A stretch of 64,000 bases of DNA from Bacteroidota bacterium (lineage in GTDB: Bacteria > Bacteroidota > Bacteroidia > Cytophagales > Spirosomataceae): contig JAIUOF010000002.1 in NCBI GenBank assembly GCA_020161355.1, positions 558,001 through 622,000 on the forward strand, given 5' to 3'. The notes below the pieces were generated by a model, which did no database searches, was not told where the DNA came from, and saw only the letters and a list, made by a program, of their open reading frames with translations. Positions 16,716-26,591 of this stretch are shown piece by piece (position 1 is the first letter of the stretch; each line of letters opens with the position of its first letter). The position numbers were made by a program, and so were the translations under genes.

Positions 16716-17309
16716 ATGCAAGATCTTAATCTGTTAAAACAAATCGACTTCATCAGGGAGATCGACAAACTCAAATACATTCAGAGGAGAACGCGGCTAT
16801 TTAACAGTGACCGCCACGAAAACGATGCCGAGCACAGCTGGCACCTGGCCATGATGGCGATCATCCTCGCCGGGCATTCCAATACAGCCATCGACATATT
16901 GAAAGTGGTTAAAATGGTACTGATCCATGATATCGTAGAGATTGATGCCGGCGATACATTCATTTATGACACTCAGAAAAACCACACCAACACCGAAGAA
17001 GAACTGGTAGCCGCCAAACGTATTTTCGGGCTTTTACCTGCAGATCAGGCCGCCGAACTCATCGAAATCTGGCAGGAATTTGAAGAAGGGCAGACTGCCG
17101 AAGCAAAGTTTGCCAAATCAATGGATCGCCTGGAACCGCTGCTCCAAAATACCTCCAACAATGGCGGCACCTGGGCGGAATATAATGTGGATTATCAAAA
17201 AGTATATGACAAGAAAAAAGTAATCAAGGAAGGCTCATCCTCTATCTGGCATTTTGCTGAAAACCTTCTTATTGAAAGTGTTGAGAAGGGTATTTTGGTG
17301 AAAAAGTGA
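16716..17309 (+). CDS. HD-domain phosphohydrolase (HDDC2/YfbR-like)
   Basis: A 197-residue HD-superfamily protein. The metal ligands appear as His in NDAEHSWH, the His-Asp pair in VLIHDIVEIDAGD, and a later Asp in KFAKSMDRLEPLLQN. The family includes 5'-deoxynucleotidases, so a dNMP phosphatase role is plausible but substrate choice cannot be read here. It is convergent with the M4 protease gene and shares a terminator with it. Confidence 0.85.
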   Translation: MQDLNLLKQIDFIREIDKLKYIQRRTRLFNSDRHENDAEHSWHLAMMAIILAGHSNTAIDILKVVKMVLIHDIVEIDAGDTFIYDTQKNHTNTEEELVAAKRIFGLLPADQAAELIEIWQEFEEGQTAEAKFAKSMDRLEPLLQNTSNNGGTWAEYNVDYQKVYDKKKVIKEGSSSIWHFAENLLIESVEKGILVKK

Positions 17310-17335
17310 ATTGATTTGATTTAACACAAAAAAAA

Positions 17336-17355
17336 CCGTCAGTATAAACCGACGG
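17336..17355. terminator. Terminator between HD gene and M4 protease gene
   Basis: CCGTC-(10 nt)-GACGG. On the minus strand it is followed by a run of eight T residues, so it mainly serves the M4 protease gene; in the plus direction the T tract is weaker. Confidence 0.75.
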
Positions 17356-17379
17356 CTTTATGTTTTAAAATTTTTTATA

Positions 17380-20300
17380 TCAATTCTTTATAATTTTCAC
17401 CGTTCTGGATGTTTTGTCGGTTTCGACTTTAAACATATATTGTCCGGTTGCCAGGTCTGAAACATTCACCAACTGGGAATCGGAGGTTTTCACCTTTAAA
17501 CCTTTGCTATCCATCACCTCAATTTTCTTCAAAGTTTCGCCTAAAGGAATGTCGATTTTCACATTTTCATAAGAGGGGTTGGGCGATATCATTACTGATA
17601 GCTCCTGCTGTGGCTCGGAGGCTAAGGCAACCACCGTAAGGGCGTTTGAAGTGGCACTCACACATCCATCGGTGGTAACCGTTTTTACCGTATAAGTACC
17701 TCCAAAATCCTTCTTAAAGGTTGCAGTGCTGGTTTGGCCGCCAATTGGATTATTGTTGACATAAAATTGGTACAAAGTTCCGCCTGATGCTACCACTGTT
17801 TGGCCATTATCAGTAAGTTTGGGTGCCGGCGGAATGATACAAAAGCTTGCTTCTGCAGTGGCAGGGGCATATTTGGTGGTTCCATCTTGTATAGCCTTGA
17901 TGGTCACTTTACCCGGTGTGCTGCCAAGCGTCACCCTTTTGCCTGAAATACTTGCATCGCCTTTAACGACAGTGTAAATCAAGCCCAGATTAGATGAAGC
18001 CGAAGCCGAAATATCGAAACTGGCTTTAGGCTGCTTGTCAGGAATAGCTGCGATGGTAATGGTCTGAGCTTCTTTGGTTGGCAAAGCACGCGTACCTGAT
18101 GCAAACCAGATTCCCCATTTGGCATCCTTAAATCTGACTTCTGCCTCTGAAGTGGGCGTGATTTTGTCTGTGTCGAGATTTACTGTGCTTATCACCTCGG
18201 TGTCGCCATCATAAGCATTAAATACCAGCATTTTATCTGACTTATTAAAATCCGGATATCCGATATTATTATTTTCAACGATACCAATATTTTCGCCTGA
18301 TTTACCGAAATCGATGGTTAAAACATAATAAGTATCTTCATCTTCCAAAAAATAATCAAATGCCATGATGCCGGTATTGGTTTTTGCCAGGGCGGGATTC
18401 CCGATATTGTCGCCTTCTTCGAGGTTGGTAAACAATTTCTCAATGGTTCCATCCCCAAAAGTCTTTCCTACAGCATCCCAGGCATTCAAAATACCCACAT
18501 CCCAGAATTCTATCGTTTTGAAATTACTTTTGGCGGCATTGAATGCATCATAAACAAGATATTCTCCTGAATAATCCCATTCCAAGCCATCGGCATATTG
18601 TACTTCACCTGAACTAACACCCTTGGAATAAGTAGGGTTATACAATTCAAATTTAGCATTTTTACCATTTACTAAATCATAAATGTATATCACAGGCTCC
18701 AGCTCACTCGCCAAAGCCGCCAGCAATTTACCATCTTTTGATATGGCCACATTTCGCCAGCTGGCATTTTCACTTAATTTCTGAACTGCCGCATTAGTGG
18801 TTAAACTTTTACGATAAATGTGCTTGTCATTACCGACAAAATACACAAAACTACCATCGTCGGTAATGCTTGGCTTACCTTGGGAACCTAAATTTTTAAC
18901 AATAACTGGTGGTAGGTTTTCATTCAAAGCAGTCGCATATAAATCTCCTGATATCGGATCCAAAACTACTATTTTCTCTGTCCCGGGGTTAACCGGAATG
19001 GTGGTCTGACCACTACCCGAACTACCGGACCCACCTCCGCCGGTACCCCCAGAAGCATTGGGGTCAGTAATACCTACTGCGTCAAAAGCTGCGGCAGCGG
19101 CATTGTATTCACCTGCCTGACCATACAAATCTTTAGTGGCCTGTAGCACAGCTATTCTGAGGTCCGTAAATTTAGAAGTACGTGTCAGATAATTAGTCAA
19201 GGCTCTGTAATATACTTTCTCCGCTTTTTCGCGACTCATACCAGAAGCGGTTGCAAATTTGTAAAAGGCATAATTTGGTATACCACTATTGACATGCACA
19301 CCACCATTATCCTCGCTGGGTGTATCACGCAAATATTCGTACTGAGACATCGTTTTGGGCTGATAACCCGGGTCATTTTTACCGCCCTGATTGGGATTTT
19401 CCAGAGATCTCAGTGCTCCGGACGGAAATTGTGATTTTATTACGACATCCTCACCCATCGTCCAGTTTTTGGTATCAATCAAAGCACCAAAAATATCCGC
19501 AAATGATTCATTCAAAGCTCCTGACTGATTCCGATACTCCAGTTTAGCAGTATTTTCTACCACCCCATGGGTCATCTCATGTCCAGCCACATCCAACGCT
19601 CCTGCCAAAGGTTTGAAAGCATCACGGCCATTGCCGTATCCCATAAACTGGCCGTTCCAATAAGCATTATCCATGCCTTTACCGTCCTCATCTGCGATAT
19701 TGATTACCGAAATAATATTTCCTCCGTTACCATTTAATGAATTTCTTCCAAATTTTGCCAAAAAATAATCATAACACTTTGAAGCATTAATATGAGCCGA
19801 AACCGCCGTAGCATTCCAGCTGGTAGCCGAATTAGAAGTAACATGTGCCAGATTTAGTTCGTCTGCATCTACTTTTGAGTTTTGTGCATTTATGGTCCAA
19901 ATAGTTCCAATGGGGTCATCCGGTAATTTGGACTGTGTACTTTTATACATTGACTTGGTGGGGTCAATCATATAATTTACACCACCAACCTGTACTGCTT
20001 TAAACGCTTGGGTTACCCCATTTAGGTCTTTTGCTGAGGCATTTACCACACCATCCAACGAACAAGTATGATTGTATTTATCCAAAACTTTACCGGTATT
20101 GGCATCAATAAAATACACCCAACGCTCCAGCATATTGGGTCTAACTGTGATATGATAAGCTAAAAATTCTTTTCCACCCTCCGGAATAATTACCAACTCT
20201 GACTGCTCGGTTTCAGTTTTGAGCAGTCCTCCTACCAGTCCTTTGTTTTGAATGATGGTGGTCTTTCCCAAATCCTGATAACATGCCGCAATGGCAGACT

Positions 20301-20841
20301 TAGCATCAATTTGAGCAATGGTATTTATTTTGGGCGTCGGATACACTTTTCCTGTCAGAAATTCAGCATAACCCAGTTCATTAGTGTGAACCATCGACTC
20401 TCCGCCATATATGTTTACGCCTTTAAACCTTTGCTGATATTTCAGGTGATTTCTCCCGATCTCATCGGTGGTTTCCTCAATTTTGAGAAACTCCAGGGCA
20501 GGATTGTCAATTTTCAAATCATTTTTATGTGCCTTAAAAAACTCATTTCCTGACTCGGCAAAGCTTTTCCGGGCTTTTTTCATTCCACGTGAAAAAGACT
20601 TATTACTAAGGTAAATTACTGCATCAGAATCTTCATCTTTAATAACCTTTTTGGTGATATCCTGAGTCGAAACCGAAAATCCTGAGATGCTTTTCTTCCT
20701 CGCATTTTTGCCGCTAATTACCTGAAAATCACCTGTAACTTTTTCGCCCGAACTGGTCTTTTTCTTCTTGTCAAATCCGTTTTGGGCCAAGATATTCAGT
20801 CCCGAAAACAGCAATAAAATAAATAGTAGATTTTTTTTCAT
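17380..20841 (-). CDS. Secreted M4 (thermolysin-like) metalloprotease with T9SS sorting tail
   Basis: A 1153-residue secreted protease. It has a signal peptide (MKKNLLFILLLFSGLNILAQ), an FTP/PepSY propeptide region (about 100-260), an M4 catalytic domain with zinc ligands His421 and His425 (HEMTH, base Glu422) and Glu445 (third ligand, in NESFAD), and a later INYAF-type segment with HVNSGIPNYAFY. A Gly/Ser-rich linker (about 600-615) leads to a PD40-like beta-propeller region (about 625-920), an Ig-like region and a type A sorting tail (ISPNPSYENVKIDIP ... GQYMFKV), which should target it through the type IX system. The ATG at 20841 is chosen over the TTG nine codons upstream because it begins the signal peptide. 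Confidence 0.93.
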   Translation of the reverse strand: MKKNLLFILLLFSGLNILAQNGFDKKKKTSSGEKVTGDFQVISGKNARKKSISGFSVSTQDITKKVIKDEDSDAVIYLSNKSFSRGMKKARKSFAESGNEFFKAHKNDLKIDNPALEFLKIEETTDEIGRNHLKYQQRFKGVNIYGGESMVHTNELGYAEFLTGKVYPTPKINTIAQIDAKSAIAACYQDLGKTTIIQNKGLVGGLLKTETEQSELVIIPEGGKEFLAYHITVRPNMLERWVYFIDANTGKVLDKYNHTCSLDGVVNASAKDLNGVTQAFKAVQVGGVNYMIDPTKSMYKSTQSKLPDDPIGTIWTINAQNSKVDADELNLAHVTSNSATSWNATAVSAHINASKCYDYFLAKFGRNSLNGNGGNIISVINIADEDGKGMDNAYWNGQFMGYGNGRDAFKPLAGALDVAGHEMTHGVVENTAKLEYRNQSGALNESFADIFGALIDTKNWTMGEDVVIKSQFPSGALRSLENPNQGGKNDPGYQPKTMSQYEYLRDTPSEDNGGVHVNSGIPNYAFYKFATASGMSREKAEKVYYRALTNYLTRTSKFTDLRIAVLQATKDLYGQAGEYNAAAAAFDAVGITDPNASGGTGGGGSGSSGSGQTTIPVNPGTEKIVVLDPISGDLYATALNENLPPVIVKNLGSQGKPSITDDGSFVYFVGNDKHIYRKSLTTNAAVQKLSENASWRNVAISKDGKLLAALASELEPVIYIYDLVNGKNAKFELYNPTYSKGVSSGEVQYADGLEWDYSGEYLVYDAFNAAKSNFKTIEFWDVGILNAWDAVGKTFGDGTIEKLFTNLEEGDNIGNPALAKTNTGIMAFDYFLEDEDTYYVLTIDFGKSGENIGIVENNNIGYPDFNKSDKMLVFNAYDGDTEVISTVNLDTDKITPTSEAEVRFKDAKWGIWFASGTRALPTKEAQTITIAAIPDKQPKASFDISASASSNLGLIYTVVKGDASISGKRVTLGSTPGKVTIKAIQDGTTKYAPATAEASFCIIPPAPKLTDNGQTVVASGGTLYQFYVNNNPIGGQTSTATFKKDFGGTYTVKTVTTDGCVSATSNALTVVALASEPQQELSVMISPNPSYENVKIDIPLGETLKKIEVMDSKGLKVKTSDSQLVNVSDLATGQYMFKVETDKTSRTVKIIKN

Positions 20842-21014
20842 ATTTTTCAATTTTTTCTGAAATTTCAAATTTAATGATATATTTAAAAAATAAAATATAA
20901 AATATCAGGCTTTAAATATAACATATTTAGGAATGTAAATTAAATCATATATCTAAAATACAATAAAAAGTACATTTTTAGCCTTATATACTTAATAAAG
21001 TACAAAAAATATTA

Positions 21015-21022
21015 TATTTTTG
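21015..21022 (+). promoter_or_regulatory. -7 box TATTTTTG
   Basis: TATTTTTG followed by C fits the TAnnTTTG element, 34 bp before the ATG at 21057. The -33 element is not recognisable. Two AAAGTACA copies lie nearby (about 20967 and 20997). Confidence 0.45.
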
Positions 21023-21056
21023 CATTAAAGGAAACCTTCATAAAGAAACTAAAAGA

Positions 21057-22496
21057 ATGTCAATTTTCCATGATTTGGGACTCGGTACCAACCAGAAAGC
21101 CCTCAAGTTAAATTTGGACAAACAGATATATGGCACTTTTGCTGAAATCGGTGCCGGTCAGGATGTGGCAGGAGCCTTTTTCAAAGCCGGAGGAGCCTCA
21201 GGAACTGTTGCCAAGTCAATGTCGGCCTATGACATGACCTTTTCTGATGCCATTTATGGTACCATATCTGACAAGCGGTATGTATGTGAGGAACGCCTGA
21301 TGAGTATGCTCAACCATGAGTACAATCTACTGATCGAAAGACTCGACGAGCAGCGGGGAAGTGAAACTACTTTCTTTTCTTTTGCCAATACGGTGGTGGC
21401 TTTGAATTACCATAAAACCAATCAACCGCATGGCTGGATTGGCTGCAGATTCCAGATTGAGCCCCAGGGAGAATTTCATGATGTAATAGTGCATGTAAAA
21501 ATGCTAGACAATGACACCTTGCTTCAGCAACATGCCATTGGAATTATTGGCGTTAATCTTATATATGGCTGTTTTTATTATCATGAAAATCCTGAAATAT
21601 TACTGGAATCACTAAGGGACAATCTTTCTCTGGGCCGTATCCAGATTGACATGATAAGATTTGAAGGACCAAAATTTAAAAATGTCGATGGCAGACTGAT
21701 GAGTCTCAGGCTGGTGAAAAATGGTTTTTGTGACCTGGCACTTTTTGGCCCTGACGGTAAAATCCTTCAGCCATCAGACACCCTTTATAAAAAGCATATT
21801 TTTGTACTGAGAGGGCGATTCAGGCCGATTATTAACGTACATATTGATATGCTCGAAAATGGCGTGAGGCAGTTTATTCAGGAACCCGATGTAGATGAGT
21901 CGAAACTCATTGTACTTTCCGAACTCACCCTTCACTCCCTGAAAGAAGGACAGCAAGAAATTGACGACAAAGATTTCCTGGACAGGGTTGACATTTTATG
22001 TTCGCTAGGTCAAACAGTAATGATCACCAATTATGTTGAATATTATAAACTGGTGGCTGATTTATCTAAAATCACGAGGTTGAAGATAGGTTTGGTGATA
22101 GGTTATCCAAATCTGGAGTATATTTTTCAGGAGGATAACTATAAAGATTTGAAGGGTGAAATTTTAGAGGGTTTCGCAACGTTATTTAGTCAAAAAGTTA
22201 AGCTGTTTGTGTATCCTACTCTAAGAAATAGCATTATCATGAATTGCATGAGATTTAACCCTCCTACACATTTGTTTGATTTGTTCAGATACCTCATTGC
22301 CAACAATAAAATTGAGGATATTTTCCATTACAATCAGGCTAATCTCAACATTCAGACCGACAACATGCTGGATCTGATTCAAAAAGGCGAAGTAGGTTGG
22401 GAAGAAAACGTTCCTGCCGAGGTTGTAAAAATGATAAAAGACCGGTGTTTATTCGGCTTTCCTTGTGTTGTGATTCCAAAAAAATCAAAAAACTGA
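21057..22496 (+). CDS. Conserved protein of unknown function
   Basis: A 479-residue soluble protein with no signal peptide or membrane segment. Notable features are a Gly/Ala-rich N-terminus (FAEIGAGQDVAGAFFKAGGASG), MSMLNHEYNLLIERLDEQRG, a central GWIGCRFQIEPQGEFHDVIV and a C-terminal GFPCVVIPKK. I have seen this family only under uninformative or doubtful names, so I assign no function. The next gene follows after 46 bp on the same strand. Confidence 0.85.
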   Translation: MSIFHDLGLGTNQKALKLNLDKQIYGTFAEIGAGQDVAGAFFKAGGASGTVAKSMSAYDMTFSDAIYGTISDKRYVCEERLMSMLNHEYNLLIERLDEQRGSETTFFSFANTVVALNYHKTNQPHGWIGCRFQIEPQGEFHDVIVHVKMLDNDTLLQQHAIGIIGVNLIYGCFYYHENPEILLESLRDNLSLGRIQIDMIRFEGPKFKNVDGRLMSLRLVKNGFCDLALFGPDGKILQPSDTLYKKHIFVLRGRFRPIINVHIDMLENGVRQFIQEPDVDESKLIVLSELTLHSLKEGQQEIDDKDFLDRVDILCSLGQTVMITNYVEYYKLVADLSKITRLKIGLVIGYPNLEYIFQEDNYKDLKGEILEGFATLFSQKVKLFVYPTLRNSIIMNCMRFNPPTHLFDLFRYLIANNKIEDIFHYNQANLNIQTDNMLDLIQKGEVGWEENVPAEVVKMIKDRCLFGFPCVVIPKKSKN

Positions 22497-22542
22497 GGTT
22501 AGCGGCTCAAAATTTTAAATTAACAAAGTGTAAGCCTAAACT

Positions 22543-24090
22543 ATGCTTATCAAAACATTTTTCAAACTTTCAATAATATTCATTTTTCCTTTTTTGTCAA
22601 TTGCCCAATCCAATCCAGGTAACGGCTTAACAAAATCTGCATTTAAAATTCAGGAAGGTGAATTGCTCAATTTCCAGATTGAAAAAACTCAGGATAGTGT
22701 TTGCACAAAATACAATTACAGGATTATCCAGGGCAAAATAGCAGGGATGGAGATAGATTCAAACGGAATATTTAGCTGGCGTCCGGGCTTTCACTTGGTA
22801 GATCGTATTGAAAAGGAAAAAATCTTTCAGATTTTAGTTGAAAAAAACTGTAACAAAGGTGAAGTAAAAAATTTAAGCTATGACCTTAAGGTTTTACATC
22901 AAAACCGCCCCCCGGTGGTTGAAGATTTGCCTGTATTTTTTATTCAGTACAATTCTACCAACAATTACACGATTTCGCCTGAGCTGGCTCATGATGAGGA
23001 CAACGACCCGATTGTTTTTATTCCTGTTTTAGAAACTTTTCCAGAAGGCCTGAACCTTAATTCAAAAGGTGAGATTAGCTGGTCGCCCTCTCTGAATCAA
23101 TTTAAAAGCCTGAAAACCAAACCATTTTTTATTGAATTTATGGTTCAGGATCAGCCATCCAAAACATTCACCAAAGGGAAATTAAAAATTGAAGCTACTC
23201 AGCAGGATTTACCCCCTATTATCACCATAGTTCCTAAAAAAGACTATTTTCAAATCAAAGAAAACGAAAATGTGAATGTGAGGTTTTATCTCACTGACCC
23301 CAATGGCGAAGAAGATATCATGGAATTTGATTTTCTGACCAATAAGCCTAATTTTCCTAAGAGTACATTGATAAAAAACACCAACAACCAATACGAGTTT
23401 ATCTGGATGCCGGGGTATGATTTTGTTCAGGACCCGCACGATACGCTGGGCTTCTATATTGATTTTTATGTAATAGATAAATCACAAAAGAGAGAGGTTA
23501 AAAGATTGAATTTCAATGTAAAAAACACAGTAAACGAAGCTGAGCTTGACCTCAAGAATTATGGATTATACTACGGCACCCTGACCAGAGCATGGGAGCT
23601 ACTGGAGCAGCTCAAAGAAAAAGAAGAGGAGCTCAAAAAAGCCTACAACAAAGCCAGAAAAGGCAAAAAAAACAGGTCTGTTTTGAATGCTTCACTTGGT
23701 GCCACTACAGGTTTATCTTCAATTTTTGCCAAAGATAAACCTGATACCCAGAGATTAATATCTACTGTTGGCGGCACCACTGTATTGACAATAGGCACCC
23801 TTGAAGCCACAGAGGTTATAGGGAAATCAATGAAAGACCTGATTGACCGGCTTAATTATGTAATAGAAAAGAAAAATGAAATCCAGACCAAAGGAGATAT
23901 TTTTTCGAGAGATTACTCCTTAAAATCTTCAAGAAGAGGGCCTGACTATTTGAAAAAAGTGGATGATTTCATGTCTGCCATGAGCCTTAAAGGGCTGGTT
24001 GCCTTAGAATTAAATGCCTCCTGGGAATCAAAACAAAAACCATCGGAAGAAAAAATCAAAAAGACATTTAAAGATTTTATTGCCTGGTAA
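22543..24090 (+). CDS. Secreted protein with cadherin/Ig-like repeats and helical C-terminus
   Basis: A 515-residue exported protein with a signal peptide (about 1-21, FPFLSIAQ). Three repeats of about 90-100 residues follow, each with a putative-Ig/cadherin pattern ending in a phrase such as SNGIFSWRPGF, SKGEISWSPSL or YEFIWMPGYDF. The last third (about 345-515) is helical, with coiled-coil LEQLKEKEEELKKAYNKARK and a glycine-rich hydrophobic stretch. It probably acts outside the cytoplasm in adhesion or assembly (inference). It is likely co-transcribed with the gene upstream. Confidence 0.75.
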   Translation: MLIKTFFKLSIIFIFPFLSIAQSNPGNGLTKSAFKIQEGELLNFQIEKTQDSVCTKYNYRIIQGKIAGMEIDSNGIFSWRPGFHLVDRIEKEKIFQILVEKNCNKGEVKNLSYDLKVLHQNRPPVVEDLPVFFIQYNSTNNYTISPELAHDEDNDPIVFIPVLETFPEGLNLNSKGEISWSPSLNQFKSLKTKPFFIEFMVQDQPSKTFTKGKLKIEATQQDLPPIITIVPKKDYFQIKENENVNVRFYLTDPNGEEDIMEFDFLTNKPNFPKSTLIKNTNNQYEFIWMPGYDFVQDPHDTLGFYIDFYVIDKSQKREVKRLNFNVKNTVNEAELDLKNYGLYYGTLTRAWELLEQLKEKEEELKKAYNKARKGKKNRSVLNASLGATTGLSSIFAKDKPDTQRLISTVGGTTVLTIGTLEATEVIGKSMKDLIDRLNYVIEKKNEIQTKGDIFSRDYSLKSSRRGPDYLKKVDDFMSAMSLKGLVALELNASWESKQKPSEEKIKKTFKDFIAW

Positions 24091-24094
24091 AAAA

Positions 24095-24119
24095 AAGATG
24101 CAGTGGCTAGCTGCATCTT
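24095..24119. terminator. Bidirectional terminator
   Basis: AAGATGCAG-(7 nt)-CTGCATCTT, with A residues before and a T-rich stretch after, between the convergent 22543 and AGCS symporter genes. Confidence 0.8.
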
Positions 24120-24142
24120 CTCTTTTTGATAAAAAATATTCT

Positions 24143-25567
24143 CTATTCCCAGCAATCTGTATTTTCAATTCCTACCTCTTTTGCCTTAAAAACAGGATCC
24201 TTACCTGCTTTCAATTGTTTTTCATAATCTTTAAAAACAGCGAGTCCTTTTCCTGAAAGTAAGAATATGGCGATAATATTGAGCCAGGCCATCAGTCCTA
24301 CCCCGATATCTCCCAATGTCCAGGCTAAAGTAGCAGTTTTAATGGAGCCATAAAAAGTTGCCCCGATAATCATTAATCTCAAACCTTGAATCATCCACCT
24401 GTTACCACCAAATTTATCCATCAGATAACTCAAATTGGTCTCAGCGATGTAGTAATAGGCCATGATTGTAGTGAATGCAAAAAAGAACAATGCTATTGAT
24501 ACGAACCCTCCGCCCAAGCTTGGAAAAATGGTATTTACCGCATATTGAGTGAAGGCGGAACCGGTTTCTACACCAGGAAGTTTTTCCGCCAAAAATCCAC
24601 CGGCAGGATTAATAACATTATAGCTGTCTGTGAAAAGAATCATGAGGGCAGTTGCAGTACAAACAAATAGCGTGTCAACATACACCGAAAAAGCCTGAAC
24701 AAGCCCCTGCTTGGCAGGGTGGCTGATTTCTGCGGCTGCAGCTGGATGAGGTGCGGTACCCTGACCGGCTTCGTTGGAATATATCCCTCGTTTTACACCC
24801 CAGGCTACGGCCATACCAAAAATACCCGCAAAAGCTGGCTCAGCAGCAAATGCCGAACGAAATATCAATCCAAAAACTTCAGGGATTTCTCTGAAATTAT
24901 AGGCTATTACAATCAATGCCATCAAAATATAGCCACCGGCCATAAATGGAACAACGATTTCGGCAACCTTACCGATACGCTTTACCCCGCCAAAAATGAT
25001 TAAACCTAATAACAAACAAACCAATATACCTGTGTAAATTACCGGCACACCAAATGCATTGAAAACACCACCTGCAATACTGTTGCTTTGTACACCGGGT
25101 AAGAATAAGGCAGTGGCAAAAATGGTAGCTACGGCAAATAAAACCGCATACCATTTAATACCGAGACCTTTTTCAATATAATAAGCCGGTCCACCGCGAT
25201 ATTGTCCACCAATAACTTCTTTATAGACCTGACCCAATGCAGCTTCAATAAAAGCTGAAGCAGCACCTAAAAAGGCAATGGCCCACATCCAGAATACGGC
25301 ACCCGGTCCACCCATGGCAATAGCCGTGGCCACACCTGCAATATTTCCGGTACCAACCCGCCCAGAGATTGCAATGGCAAAAGCCTGAAAAGAAGACACC
25401 CCTTTTTCTGATGACTGCCCTCCGAAAAGGAGTTTAACCATCTCCTTGAGATATCTTACCTGAAGAAATTTAGTTCGAATTGAAAAATAAATACCGGCAC
25501 CCAGACAAAGCACTATGAGTGCATTGCTCCAGATATAACTGTTAATAGTGTTTACGATTGATTCCAT
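24143..25567 (-). CDS. Alanine/glycine:cation symporter (AGCS family)
   Basis: A 474-residue inner-membrane transporter with about 10-11 hydrophobic helices. The family signature appears near the N-terminus (SGRVGTGNIAGVATAIAMGGPGAVFWMW), and RGIYSNEAGQGTAPH is the conserved substrate/sodium loop. It should bring in alanine or glycine with sodium. Single gene, with its own terminator shared with the convergent gene. Confidence 0.93.
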   Translation of the reverse strand: MESIVNTINSYIWSNALIVLCLGAGIYFSIRTKFLQVRYLKEMVKLLFGGQSSEKGVSSFQAFAIAISGRVGTGNIAGVATAIAMGGPGAVFWMWAIAFLGAASAFIEAALGQVYKEVIGGQYRGGPAYYIEKGLGIKWYAVLFAVATIFATALFLPGVQSNSIAGGVFNAFGVPVIYTGILVCLLLGLIIFGGVKRIGKVAEIVVPFMAGGYILMALIVIAYNFREIPEVFGLIFRSAFAAEPAFAGIFGMAVAWGVKRGIYSNEAGQGTAPHPAAAAEISHPAKQGLVQAFSVYVDTLFVCTATALMILFTDSYNVINPAGGFLAEKLPGVETGSAFTQYAVNTIFPSLGGGFVSIALFFFAFTTIMAYYYIAETNLSYLMDKFGGNRWMIQGLRLMIIGATFYGSIKTATLAWTLGDIGVGLMAWLNIIAIFLLSGKGLAVFKDYEKQLKAGKDPVFKAKEVGIENTDCWE

Positions 25568-25588
25568 AGTTTATTGAAGGGTTATAGT

Positions 25589-26470
25589 TTATTTATAAAT
25601 TTCTTTTTTAGAGGCAAGAAGGGTATTGTACATCAATGCAGCAACGGTCATTAGCCCTACCCCACCCGGAACAGGTGTAATATAGCTTGTTTTGGCCGAA
25701 ACTTCATCAAATTTCACATCACCTTTTAATGCAAACCCACTTTTTTTAGTTGTATCAACAACTCTGGTTAGGCCTACATCAATCACCACGGCTCCATCTT
25801 TTACCATATCAGCGGTGATAAATTCGGGCTTGCCCAAGGCAGCCACCAATATATCAGCACTTTTACACACTTCTTTCAGGTTTTGAGTTTTGCTATGTGC
25901 CAAAGTCACCGTGCAATTACCGGGATAGGTGTTCCGCTGCATCAAAATGCTCATAGGCAATCCTACGATCTGGCTACGACCTACTACCACACAATGTTTA
26001 CCGGCAGTTTCAATATTATATCTTTTAATTAACTCCAAAACACCAAAAGGCGTAGCTGAAATATAGGCAGGAAGCCCTTTAGCCATCCTTCCGATATTGA
26101 TAGGGTGAAAACCATCCACGTCTTTTTTAGGGTCTATGGCTTCAATCACATGGTCAACATTGATATGGTCGGGTAATGGTAATTGCACAATAAAACCATC
26201 CACATCGGGGTCATTATTAAGTTGATTAATGATTTCCAAAACTTCTGCTTCAGAGGTACTTGCATCTCTTCTTACCAAGGTCGATTTAAATCCTATTTGC
26301 TCGCATGATTTAATTTTGCTGGCAACATAAGTCTCACTCGCACCATTGTCTCCAACCAAAACTGCCGCTAAATGCGGGATTTTACCACCACTTGCTGCAA
26401 TTTTTTCTACCTCTGCCTGAAGTTCGGCTTTTACCTGTGCAGAAATCAACTTTCCATCTATTAGCTCCAT
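25589..26470 (-). CDS. folD: Bifunctional methylenetetrahydrofolate dehydrogenase/cyclohydrolase
   Basis: A 293-residue FolD. The substrate site [13 protein letters not shown], the [20 protein letters not shown] loop, the NADP-binding [12 protein letters not shown] and the C-terminal [15 protein letters not shown] are all present. It interconverts 5,10-methylene- and 10-formyl-tetrahydrofolate in one-carbon metabolism. The start is the ATG at 26470 (MELIDGK); the frame remains open 51 codons further upstream, but a -7 box lies just before 26470 and the upstream residues are not FolD-like. Confidence 0.95.
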   Translation of the reverse strand: MELIDGKLISAQVKAELQAEVEKIAASGGKIPHLAAVLVGDNGASETYVASKIKSCEQIGFKSTLVRRDASTSEAEVLEIINQLNNDPDVDGFIVQLPLPDHINVDHVIEAIDPKKDVDGFHPINIGRMAKGLPAYISATPFGVLELIKRYNIETAGKHCVVVGRSQIVGLPMSILMQRNTYPGNCTVTLAHSKTQNLKEVCKSADILVAALGKPEFITADMVKDGAVVIDVGLTRVVDTTKKSGFALKGDVKFDEVSAKTSYITPVPGGVGLMTVAALMYNTLLASKKEIYK

Positions 26471-26484
26471 AAAAGTATTTTTTA

Positions 26485-26492
26485 CAAAGATA
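26485..26492 (-). promoter_or_regulatory. folD -7 box TATCTTTG
   Basis: On the minus strand TATCTTTG matches TAnnTTTG and ends 15 bp before the folD ATG. It supports independent transcription of folD and the short start. Confidence 0.45.
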
Positions 26493-26591
26493 AAAATAAC
26501 GACCCAAATACAGGAAAGATACGATGGAAAGAACGTCAGTTTATGTAGAAATTTAGGTTTTTGCTCAATAAAACCCTCAAAATGACAAATT

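Noticed and set aside
22498-22506. Another GTTAGCGGC, as at the cassette boundary
   Set aside because: It is a lone 9-bp match after the 21057 gene, with no complementary partner or hairpin close by.
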